From positions 1 through 64,000 of the forward strand of contig SVAY01000007.1 in assembly GCA_015059185.1 (NCBI GenBank): a DNA stretch of 64,000 bases, read 5' to 3'. Origin of the DNA: Erysipelotrichaceae bacterium. GTDB taxonomy: Bacteria; Bacillota_I; Bacilli_A; RFN20; CAG-826. Below, piece by piece: positions 56,643 through 64,000 of this stretch. The number at the start of each line of letters is the position of its first letter. Position 1 is the stretch's first letter. A program made the position numbers and the translations under genes. The notes beneath the pieces were generated by a model that saw only the letters and a program-made list of their open reading frames with translations, was not told the DNA's origin and did no database searches.

Positions 56643-57758
56643 ATGAAAACCGCAGTTGGATTTATAAATTTACATGATAACCCTGAACTTGGGAAGCTCA
56701 CTGAGCGCCGTCCTTTAGGTGCGGTTAGTTTCTTAGGGAGATACGGAATAGTGGACTTTGCTTTAAGCAACTTCGCTAATAGTGATATCCAAAAGATTGA
56801 AATCTTAGTTCAAAAGCATCTTGACTCTATCCGTAGCCATATTATTAATAATAACGTTTGGATTTCTAATACAAGAACTGGCTTCCTAAGAGCGGCGATT
56901 AATGAAGAAGGATTAATGGATCCAGAAAATAATACAGATATCGCTAATATCTTACAAAACGTTCCTAGCGATGTTATTAATGAAGATTATGTTGTTGTAG
57001 CATCTCCTCAATTTGTGACAAAGATTGATTATCGCGATGTCATGAGAGTGCATGGCGAAGTAGGTGCGGGTATCACCGTAATCTATTCTCATATTAAAAC
57101 ACCTAAGGAATATCCTAATTGTTCACGTTTAGTCATCGATGCTGATGGAACAGTAAGAAAGTTTATTAGACCACAAAAAGGTGAAGATGAAGTAAATGTA
57201 TGTTTAGAGTCTTACGTCTTCTCTAAAGAGGTATTTAATAGGCTTTTGCGTTTCTCTAGAGAAATATCTAACACCTCTACCTCAATTAAGAAGATGGTGG
57301 AGTTATCTGCAAACAATAGAATGACCAAAGTATATGCTTATCGTCATAAAGAAGCAGTCTTCCCAATCCTCTCACTTAATCAATATGTGTCCCAATCATT
57401 TAAATTTTTAAATAACAATGTGAGAAAGACCTTATTCTCAACTGATTGGCCAATCTATACGACATCACATAATACACCTCCTGTATACTATGGACCATTT
57501 GCAGAAGTAGATAATTCATTTATTGCTAATGGAGCGGTGATTAAAGGAAAGGTGCGAAATTCCATCATATGCCGTGATGTTTATATCGATGCAGGCGCCG
57601 AAGTTAATAACTGTATCTTATTTACAAAAACTGAGATTGGAAAAGATGTTAATCTCCGTTATGTAATTACTGATAAAAATGTCTCTATTCACGAAGTGAA
57701 AAACTTAATGGGGGACGAACTAGATTATTTATTAATATCTAAGGGAGCGAAAATCTAA
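56643..57758 (+). CDS. glgD: GlgD, regulatory-type subunit of ADP-glucose pyrophosphorylase
   Basis: The 371-residue protein is a GlgC paralogue of the Firmicutes GlgD type. It has AVSFLGRYGIVDFALSNFANS but lacks the GGKGTRL nucleotide loop at the N-terminus, as expected for the catalytically reduced subunit. In Firmicutes GlgD pairs with GlgC to raise activity. The C-terminal beta-helix contains repeats around FIANGAVIKGKVRNSIICRD. It lies one base after glgC and overlaps glgA by one base. Confidence 0.93.
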   Translation: MKTAVGFINLHDNPELGKLTERRPLGAVSFLGRYGIVDFALSNFANSDIQKIEILVQKHLDSIRSHIINNNVWISNTRTGFLRAAINEEGLMDPENNTDIANILQNVPSDVINEDYVVVASPQFVTKIDYRDVMRVHGEVGAGITVIYSHIKTPKEYPNCSRLVIDADGTVRKFIRPQKGEDEVNVCLESYVFSKEVFNRLLRFSREISNTSTSIKKMVELSANNRMTKVYAYRHKEAVFPILSLNQYVSQSFKFLNNNVRKTLFSTDWPIYTTSHNTPPVYYGPFAEVDNSFIANGAVIKGKVRNSIICRDVYIDAGAEVNNCILFTKTEIGKDVNLRYVITDKNVSIHEVKNLMGDELDYLLISKGAKI

Positions 57759-59188
57759 TGAAAATCGTATTCGTGGCAAGTGAAGCAAATCCATTTATCA
57801 AAACTGGTGGGTTAGGTGATGTTGTGTACTCTTTAGCAGCGGAATTTGCTAACCTTGATCATGAAGTCGCTATCATCCTTCCTTTTTATAACCGCATTAA
57901 AGAAAATATTACTTCTTCTTTAGAACAAGTTGGACGCTTCAGTGTTGATTTGTCCTGGAGAAAAGCTGAATGTAAGATCTTTTATACCCAATATCGTAGA
58001 ATTAACTATTTCTTCTTAGATAATGATCGATATTTTAATAGACGTAATATTTATGGCGAACAAGATGATGGAGAAAGATTTGCCTTCCTTTCTTTAGCCT
58101 CTTTAAAGTTGATGAAAGACTTTAATCTTGCTCCTGACATCGTCCATGTTCATGACTGGCAAGTGGGGATGATTCCTTGCTTACTTAAAGAAAGTCATGA
58201 TGATTATTTTTCTAAAACAAAATCAATTTTAACAATTCATAATCCTGCCTTCCAAGGAACCTTTGAACGCGACTATATTTTAGATCTATATTCCCTTCCT
58301 GATTATGTTTATGATGATGGGGCAATTAGGTTAAATGATCGAGTCTCAACTCTTAAGGCTGGAATCATGTATGCAGATCGAATTACTACCGTTTCGCCAA
58401 CTCATAAAAATGAACTTTTAACGACAGAAGGAAGAGGCTTAGAAGGAGCGCTTAGACTTAGAGAATATGACTTTGTTGGTATCCTAAACGGTATCGATTA
58501 TAACGAATTCTCTCCAAGCACTGATAAAGCGATATCATCTAACTATACAATTGATGATTATTATAATGCTAAACAAGTTAATAAAGAGACATTACTTAAA
58601 CGTTTCAATTTAAGAAATCTCGGATTACCTGTTTATGGTCTTGTGTCTCGTCTTACCTGGCAAAAGGGTATTGATCTCGTTATTCCAATGATTCGTAACC
58701 TTGTTCATAGAGGATGTAACTTTGTTATCCTTGGTAGTGGAGAGTACGAATTAGAACAACAATTTGAACAATTAAGACGTGAATTCCCATATAACGTTGG
58801 TATCTATATCGGGTATAGTGATGAACTTGCTCACCTAATCTACGCAGGAAGTGATTTCTTCCTCATGCCTAGCTTATTTGAACCATGTGGATTATCTCAA
58901 ATGATTTCTCAAAGATATGGAACTTTACCAATCGTAAGAAAGACGGGTGGCTTAAACGATTCAGTTATCTGCTATGACAATCATAATGAAGATAAGGCAA
59001 ACGGCTTTGGATTCTCTCCTAATTCAGTGGAAGAATTTATTCGTACCGTCTCTTTCTCGTTTGAAATATATTGGAACTTACCATTACGTAAAAAGCTCAT
59101 GAAAAATGCACTTAATACTGACAATTCGTGGGTTAAAAGTGCAGCGGAATATTTAAAAGTCTATAAAGACGCTTTAGGAATTAAATAA
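57758..59188 (+). CDS. glgA: Glycogen synthase (GT5)
   Basis: GlgA extends alpha-1,4-glucan from ADP-glucose. The 476-residue GT5 protein begins MKIVFVASEANPFIKTGGLGDVV, with the KTGGL ADP-glucose site. It also has VHVHDWQVGMIPCLL, HNPAFQG, the second-domain VSRLTWQKGIDLV, and FLMPSLFEPCGLSQM with catalytic Glu residues. Complete. A terminator follows. Branching enzyme and phosphorylase are not in the window, so they must be elsewhere if the pathway is complete. Confidence 0.96.
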   Translation: MKIVFVASEANPFIKTGGLGDVVYSLAAEFANLDHEVAIILPFYNRIKENITSSLEQVGRFSVDLSWRKAECKIFYTQYRRINYFFLDNDRYFNRRNIYGEQDDGERFAFLSLASLKLMKDFNLAPDIVHVHDWQVGMIPCLLKESHDDYFSKTKSILTIHNPAFQGTFERDYILDLYSLPDYVYDDGAIRLNDRVSTLKAGIMYADRITTVSPTHKNELLTTEGRGLEGALRLREYDFVGILNGIDYNEFSPSTDKAISSNYTIDDYYNAKQVNKETLLKRFNLRNLGLPVYGLVSRLTWQKGIDLVIPMIRNLVHRGCNFVILGSGEYELEQQFEQLRREFPYNVGIYIGYSDELAHLIYAGSDFFLMPSLFEPCGLSQMISQRYGTLPIVRKTGGLNDSVICYDNHNEDKANGFGFSPNSVEEFIRTVSFSFEIYWNLPLRKKLMKNALNTDNSWVKSAAEYLKVYKDALGIK

Positions 59189-59213
59189 AATATACATATA
59201 ACATTAACAAATG

Positions 59214-59234
59214 CTAATCTTTGATTAGTTTTTT
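59214..59234 (+). terminator. Terminator of the glg operon
   Basis: CTAATC/GATTAG stem with a TTT loop followed by six T. Confidence 0.85.
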
Positions 59235-59260
59235 ATGTACCTATCTTGATATTATTCCTT

Positions 59261-59286
59261 CAATTGGTTAATATATTAACTAATTG
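59261..59286. promoter_or_regulatory. 26-bp near-perfect palindrome upstream of leuS
   Basis: CAATTGGTTAATA is followed by its complement TATTAACTAATTG with only one mismatched pair. It contains -10-like TATATT sequence and lies 14 bases before the leuS ATG. It may be a repressor operator; no known regulator site is matched. Confidence 0.5.
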
Positions 59287-59300
59287 TTCGAGGTAATATT

Positions 59301-61694
59301 ATGTCATATGATCATAAGCTAATTGAAAAGAAGTGGCAAAAGTATTGGGAAGAGCATGAGACATTTAAAACTGATGTCTATGATTTCTCTAAGCCAAAGT
59401 TTTACGCTTTAGATATGTTCCCATATCCTAGTGGAGTTGGTATCCATGTCGGTCACCCAGAAGGCTATACCGCCAGCGATATTGTCTCACGTATGAAAAG
59501 AATGCAAGGATATAATGTCCTTCACCCAATGGGATATGATTCTTTTGGTCTACCTGCTGAACAATATGCGATTGAAACTGGTAATCATCCAGAAATCTTT
59601 ACCAAGACAAATATTAAGCACTTCGAACATCAACTTAAAGAAATTGGTCTCGATTATGATTGGAGTAAAACCATTTCTACTAGTGATCCAAGCTTTTATA
59701 AATGGACACAGTGGATCTTTAAAAACTTATATTTAGATGGCTACGCTAAATACATTGATATGCCAGTTAACTGGTGTGAAGAGCTCGGTACCGTTTTATC
59801 TAATGATGAAGTCATTGATGGTAAGAGTGAAAGAGGTGGATACCCAGTTATCCGTAAAAACCTTAAGCAATGGGTTATTGATCAACCTCAATTTGCGGAA
59901 GAGCTATTAAGTGGCTTAGATAAGATTGATTGGCCAGAATCTACTAAAGAAATACAAAGAAACTGGATTGGTAAATCTATCGGTGCTTTAGTGGACTTTA
60001 ATATCGCTGATACTAGTGAAAAGTTCACCGTCTTTACTACTAGATGTGATACTTTATTCGGAGCAACTTACTGCGTCCTTTCTCCTGAACATGAACTTGT
60101 AAAGAAGATTGTCACTCCTGAACAAAAAGAAGAAGTGCTTGCCTATATTGATAGTAGTAGTAAAAAGAGTGAACTTGAAAGAACATCTTCGAAAGAAAAG
60201 ACTGGTGTATTTATTGGCCGCTACGCTATAAATCCAGTAAACAATAAAAGAATTCCTATTTATATAAGTGATTATGTTTTAGCAAGTTATGGAACAGGCG
60301 CAATTATGGCCGTTCCTGCTCATGATTCTCGTGACTATGCATTCGCAAAGAAATTTGGTTTAGATATTATCCAAGTATTAGAAGGTGGAGATATATCTAT
60401 AGAAGCTTATGAAGGAGATGGACTCCACATTAATAGTGGTTTCCTTAATGGTTTAGATAAAGAAACCGCTATTAATCGTATGCTAGATTTCCTTAAGGAA
60501 AAAGGGATTGGAAGTAAGAAAATCAATTATAAATTTAGAGAATGGATTTTTGCCCGTCAAAGATATTGGGGTGAACCTGTTCCTGTTGTACATAAAGAAG
60601 ATGGAAGCATCTATGTTCTTAAGGATGAAGAATTACCTTTAACTTTACCAGTCCTTGATGACTATAAAGGTCATAACGGTAAAGCACCTTTAGAAAATGC
60701 CACTGAATGGGTGAAATATGATGCAAATGGTGTAAAAGGTAAAAGAGAAACATCTACGATGCCAGGTAGTGCAGGTAGCTCATGGTATTTCTTAAGATAC
60801 GTTGATCCACATAATGATAAGACATTCTGTGATAAAAAACTCGCTGATCACTGGTTACCAGTCGATTTATATATCGGAGGACCAGAACACGCAGTTGGTC
60901 ACCTTATTTATTCCCGTATTTGGACAAAATATTTATATAAGAAGGGTTTAATCAGTTTTGATGAACCATTTAAAAAACTCGTTCACCAAGGGATGATTTT
61001 AGGTGCAAACGGCATCAAAATGGGTAAAAGATATCCAGAATTTGTAATTAACCCTAGTGACGTCATCGCAGAGTACGGTGCCGATACATTAAGATTATAT
61101 GAAATGTTTATGGGACCACTTGAAGCTTCTAAACCTTGGAGTGATCAAGGAGTGGAAGGCGCTCATAAATTTATTGAAAGAGTCTATAGATGTATTGTTG
61201 AAAATAATATTATCGTTGATGATGAAGTCAAAGAACTTGATATTATATATAACCAAACAGTGAAGAAAGTCACTGATGATTACAATAATCTTGCTTTTAA
61301 TACTGCGATTTCTCAAATGATGATTTTTATTAATGAAGTCTATAAAGTGAATAGATTACCTCGTAAATATGCAGAAGGATTTGTGAAACTTATTTCCTGT
61401 GTTACCCCTCATATCGGTGAAGAGATGTGGGAAAAATTAGGTCATACAAATACTATTGCCTATGAAGCTTGGCCAACTTATGACGAATCTAAACTTAAAA
61501 ACGATACCGTGAAGATGGCGGTTTCAGTAAACGGAAAGTTACGTGCCACCATTGAAGTATCTCTAGATTTAAGTGAAGAAGAACTTAAGACTATTGCCTT
61601 TAACGAAGAAAACGTTAAACGTCATATCGAAGGAAAAGAGATTAAGAAAGTGATTGTTGTAAAAAACAAGATTATTAATATTGTTGCGATTTAA
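59301..61694 (+). CDS. leuS: Leucyl-tRNA synthetase
   Basis: This class I synthetase charges tRNA-Leu. The 797 residues have [17 protein letters not shown] (HIGH), the CP1 editing domain with [28 protein letters not shown] and the late [16 protein letters not shown] block. The KMSKS position reads [12 protein letters not shown], a variant signature. GAGGT lies 8 bases before the ATG. No T-box leader is present, unlike ileS; instead a 26-bp palindrome lies upstream. coaX follows after two bases. Complete. Confidence 0.96.
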   Translation: MSYDHKLIEKKWQKYWEEHETFKTDVYDFSKPKFYALDMFPYPSGVGIHVGHPEGYTASDIVSRMKRMQGYNVLHPMGYDSFGLPAEQYAIETGNHPEIFTKTNIKHFEHQLKEIGLDYDWSKTISTSDPSFYKWTQWIFKNLYLDGYAKYIDMPVNWCEELGTVLSNDEVIDGKSERGGYPVIRKNLKQWVIDQPQFAEELLSGLDKIDWPESTKEIQRNWIGKSIGALVDFNIADTSEKFTVFTTRCDTLFGATYCVLSPEHELVKKIVTPEQKEEVLAYIDSSSKKSELERTSSKEKTGVFIGRYAINPVNNKRIPIYISDYVLASYGTGAIMAVPAHDSRDYAFAKKFGLDIIQVLEGGDISIEAYEGDGLHINSGFLNGLDKETAINRMLDFLKEKGIGSKKINYKFREWIFARQRYWGEPVPVVHKEDGSIYVLKDEELPLTLPVLDDYKGHNGKAPLENATEWVKYDANGVKGKRETSTMPGSAGSSWYFLRYVDPHNDKTFCDKKLADHWLPVDLYIGGPEHAVGHLIYSRIWTKYLYKKGLISFDEPFKKLVHQGMILGANGIKMGKRYPEFVINPSDVIAEYGADTLRLYEMFMGPLEASKPWSDQGVEGAHKFIERVYRCIVENNIIVDDEVKELDIIYNQTVKKVTDDYNNLAFNTAISQMMIFINEVYKVNRLPRKYAEGFVKLISCVTPHIGEEMWEKLGHTNTIAYEAWPTYDESKLKNDTVKMAVSVNGKLRATIEVSLDLSEEELKTIAFNEENVKRHIEGKEIKKVIVVKNKIINIVAI

Positions 61695-61696
61695 TT

Positions 61697-62473
61697 ATGA
61701 AATTATGTATAGATGTCGGTAATACGACAATTGGATTTGGTTTCTATAAAGATAATAAGCTTGTTAATAAGCTCACTTTAGCAACCTCACTCGATAAACT
61801 TAGTGATGAATATAAAGCAAGTTTAACTTTGTTAATGAAAGAAAATGATATTAATAAAGAAGAAGTAAGTGCGATTTTATATTCAAGTGTTGTCCCACTT
61901 ATTAATGAGATTCTTTTAGAAGCGATATCTTATCTATTTAAAAACGCCAAAGTATATGAACTAGATTCATCTTCTCCTCATGATATCAAGATGGATATCG
62001 ATAATCCGAAAGAAGTGGGAAGTGACTTAATTGCGGATTTAGTGGGAGGAAAGGCAAAATATAATTTACCATTAGTGATTATTGATTTTGGTACCGCTAC
62101 TAAATTATTACTTCTAGATAAAAATGCTCATTTTATTAGTGCATTAATTATGCCAGGGGTCGAAGTAGCGTCTAAATCATTATTTTCAAAAGCCGCTTTA
62201 CTTCCAGAAGTGGATTTGAAAAGTGCCACTAATTTATTAGATAGTAAAAATACTATTAACTGTATTAAACACGGTATCTTATTTGGCCATTATGAATCGA
62301 TTGAAGGCTTATGCCGTCGATACGAAGCTGAACTCGGTTATAAGTTAAATAAAGTCATTACTGGAGGTAGTTCAATCTTCTTTAAAGACTTATTTAATGA
62401 ACAATATATATTTGATGAGAACCTTGTCTTAGACGGGGAACTTGTCATATTAAACAAACTAATTGGAGAATAA
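61697..62473 (+). CDS. coaX: Type III pantothenate kinase
   Basis: CoaX starts coenzyme A synthesis by phosphorylating pantothenate. The 258-residue ASKHA-fold protein has CIDVGNTTIGFGFY (phosphate-binding), the dimer-interface region near DNPKEVGSDLIADLVGG with its catalytic Asp, IIDFGTATKLLLLD and ALIMPGVEVASKSL, then the VITGGSS adenine motif. Type III enzymes are feedback-insensitive and use a monovalent cation. It follows leuS by two bases and precedes a dipeptidase by 15 bases. Confidence 0.93.
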   Translation: MKLCIDVGNTTIGFGFYKDNKLVNKLTLATSLDKLSDEYKASLTLLMKENDINKEEVSAILYSSVVPLINEILLEAISYLFKNAKVYELDSSSPHDIKMDIDNPKEVGSDLIADLVGGKAKYNLPLVIIDFGTATKLLLLDKNAHFISALIMPGVEVASKSLFSKAALLPEVDLKSATNLLDSKNTINCIKHGILFGHYESIEGLCRRYEAELGYKLNKVITGGSSIFFKDLFNEQYIFDENLVLDGELVILNKLIGE

Positions 62474-62488
62474 AGAGGGAGTGATATT

Positions 62489-63868
62489 ATGTCAAAATTA
62501 ACAATATTCTCAAAAATTACTCAAAGCTACGAGCAAGAATTAATCGATAAGATTAAAGGATGGGTAAGTATTAATTCTCAATATGATGAAGCTACTAGAA
62601 ACACTTCTAACCCATTTGGTATCGGAGTAAGCGAAGCTTTATATTATTTTGAAGCCCTTGCTAAATCAAAAGGATTTACCGTTACTAACTACGATAACTA
62701 TTTAGTCGAAGCTCTTATTGGAGATGGCCCTAAAAACATCACTATTATGGCGCATGCAGATGTTGTTCCTGAAGGTAGTGGTTGGGATCAAAACCCCTTT
62801 GAAGTAGTGGAAAAGAAAGGCGTTTTATATGGTAGAGGTGTCGCGGACGATAAGGGACCAGCACTTGCTTGTTTCTACGCTTTAGTGGCTCTAAAAGAAG
62901 CTAATATGCTTGGTAATTATCAAGTTCGTTTCTTAGTGGGTGGTAACGAAGAACGTGGTTCTGCCTGTATGGAACATTATTTTAAGACTTTAAAGAAACC
63001 TCAACCAACTTATGGCTTTTCTCCTGATAGTGATTTCCCTCTTATTTTTGCCGAAAAAGGTATCTTTAACTTTGAAGCAAGAAAGAAACTTCATATTCCT
63101 GGCCTAGTCTCTATTCACGGAGGCTTTGCAAGTAACGCAGTTATTGAAAAATGTACTGTTAAATTTGATTTAAATGATTCTATCATTCCGTTTATCATCC
63201 AACATTATCCAGATGCAAGCGTCATCACTAATGATGATGTAGTAGGAATTACCTTTACTGGTTTAGCAGCCCATGGTTCAGTTCCTGAACTTGGTAAAAA
63301 TGCTGGTATGATGGCGTTAGAATTTTTAGCAAGTTACACTAAAGATCCTGATTTAATTAAATGTATCTCACTTTTTAGTGATCCATACGGTAAAGGTGTT
63401 AACGGATACGGATATAGTAAAGAAATGGGTAAAAACTCCCTCAACGTCGGTTTAATTAACTACACAAGAGGCGAAGAACTCAGTATCATCGTGAACTTTA
63501 GGTTTGTTAATGGTGTTGATGAAAAAGTACTAAAAGCTAATATTAAAGAAGCGTGCTCACCATTTAATGTAAAATGTTCTGTTAGTTCCCCATTACTTTT
63601 CTATAGGAAAAATCATCCATTAATTAAAGCCCTTATGAGAGCGTATAAAGAAGAGACAGGAGATACTGAAGCAACTCCTTTATCTACAGGCGGCGGAACA
63701 TACGCAAAAGAAGCAGACAACGTCGTAGCGTTTGGTATGCAGTTCCCAGGTAGAGATCCTAAGATGCACGCGGTCGGAGAAAACGTTTCTATAGAAGATT
63801 TATATGAAGCAATGGCGATTTATGCCCATGGCATCTATGAATTAGGTAAATTAATCGATGAGAACTAA
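62489..63868 (+). CDS. pepV: M20 family dipeptidase (PepV-like)
   Basis: The 459-residue metallopeptidase resembles PepV. It has MAHADVVPEGSGWDQNPF (first zinc His and catalytic Asp), YGRGVADDKGPALACFYAL (bridging Asp), VGGNEERGSACM (catalytic and metal Glu), GFSPDSDFPLIFAEKG, and a lid domain with GLAAHGSVPELGKNAG. A C-terminal metal His lies in KMHAVGENV. It cleaves dipeptides in the cytoplasm. GAGGGA lies 8 bases before the ATG. It overlaps trmB by 11 bases. Confidence 0.92.
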   Translation: MSKLTIFSKITQSYEQELIDKIKGWVSINSQYDEATRNTSNPFGIGVSEALYYFEALAKSKGFTVTNYDNYLVEALIGDGPKNITIMAHADVVPEGSGWDQNPFEVVEKKGVLYGRGVADDKGPALACFYALVALKEANMLGNYQVRFLVGGNEERGSACMEHYFKTLKKPQPTYGFSPDSDFPLIFAEKGIFNFEARKKLHIPGLVSIHGGFASNAVIEKCTVKFDLNDSIIPFIIQHYPDASVITNDDVVGITFTGLAAHGSVPELGKNAGMMALEFLASYTKDPDLIKCISLFSDPYGKGVNGYGYSKEMGKNSLNVGLINYTRGEELSIIVNFRFVNGVDEKVLKANIKEACSPFNVKCSVSSPLLFYRKNHPLIKALMRAYKEETGDTEATPLSTGGGTYAKEADNVVAFGMQFPGRDPKMHAVGENVSIEDLYEAMAIYAHGIYELGKLIDEN

Positions 63869-64000
63869 ATATAAGCCTTGGGCAAAACCTTATTTAGAAG
63901 AACATAATGAAGTACAAGTTACTGAAGAAGTTTTATCGACCCTTGATAACTTATATTTAGAAATCGGTAGTGGCAAAGGTCAATTTTTAGTGGAGATGAG
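63858..64000 (+). CDS. trmB: tRNA (guanine-N7)-methyltransferase, N-terminal part
   Basis: The frame starts at the ATG at 63858 inside the end of the dipeptidase gene and is cut by the window edge. Its 47 residues begin MRTKYKPWAKPYLEEHNEV and reach NLYLEIGSGKGQFLVEM, the RxKPWA start and the SAM-binding ExGSGKGxF motif of TrmB. This enzyme makes m7G46 in tRNAs. The overlap suggests co-transcription with the dipeptidase gene. Confidence 0.9.
   Translation, partial: MRTKYKPWAKPYLEEHNEVQVTEEVLSTLDNLYLEIGSGKGQFLVEM

Overview
The window is an AT-rich, tightly packed chromosome segment of a low-GC Firmicutes/Mollicutes-type bacterium, most like the uncultured gut or environmental Bacilli and Tenericutes relatives (inference from gene order and protein flavour; no 16S rRNA gene is present). 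TGG is the tryptophan codon and TGA ends several well-bounded genes (rsmH, the RsmB-like gene, abiEi), so the standard bacterial code applies and not the Mycoplasma code. Many first genes of transcripts have a -10 box only 6-10 bases before the start codon and no Shine-Dalgarno sequence, which suggests common leaderless mRNAs. Internal operon genes often overlap or abut.

Layout. 1-12.2 kb: yceD, then a minimal division cluster (mraZ, rsmH, a short FtsL-position membrane protein, ftsA, ftsZ) without any mur, mraY, ftsW or pbp gene. An ISL3-family insertion sequence lies between the FtsL-like gene and ftsA. Then come a T-box-controlled ileS, lspA, rluD and convergent rnhC. 12.3-17.9 kb: an AbiE-type toxin-antitoxin pair, mutS2 and uvrC. 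17.9-about 33.5 kb: an accessory island downstream of tRNA-Arg(UCU). It holds stacked copies of the tRNA 3' end (att-like repeats), three related ATPase genes of the DUF4143 type, a type I restriction-modification locus and degraded relics (a DUF1016 fragment and a frameshifted winged-helix fragment). 33.6-38.4 kb, minus strand: YggS-type PLP protein, M24 peptidase, a GH2 glycosidase and an MFS sugar-type transporter. 38.5-49.2 kb: the conserved gmk-priA-rsmB-rlmN-prpC-prkC-rsgA-rpe neighbourhood, with def/fmt absent, an RsmB-like protein lacking catalytic residues and a PrkC lacking PASTA domains. 49.2-52.3 kb, minus strand: HAD hydrolase, rpmB, alpha/beta hydrolase, folD and a dCMP deaminase. 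52.5-55.4 kb: two more ATPase genes. 55.5-59.2 kb: glycogen synthesis operon glgC-glgD-glgA. 59.3-64 kb: leuS, coaX, an M20 dipeptidase and the start of trmB.

The most striking system is the type I restriction-modification locus at 21.99-30.5 kb. One expressed hsdS is followed by two promoterless, oppositely oriented hsdS cassettes and a tyrosine recombinase. Inverted repeats of 19-29 bp sit exactly at the two constant-region boundaries of all three hsdS copies, so site-specific inversion should reshuffle both target-recognition domains. Mix-and-match could give up to nine specificities. One silent cassette carries an in-frame stop.

The division cluster without peptidoglycan genes, together with the PASTA-less kinase, hints at a reduced or absent cell wall. 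The window alone cannot prove this.
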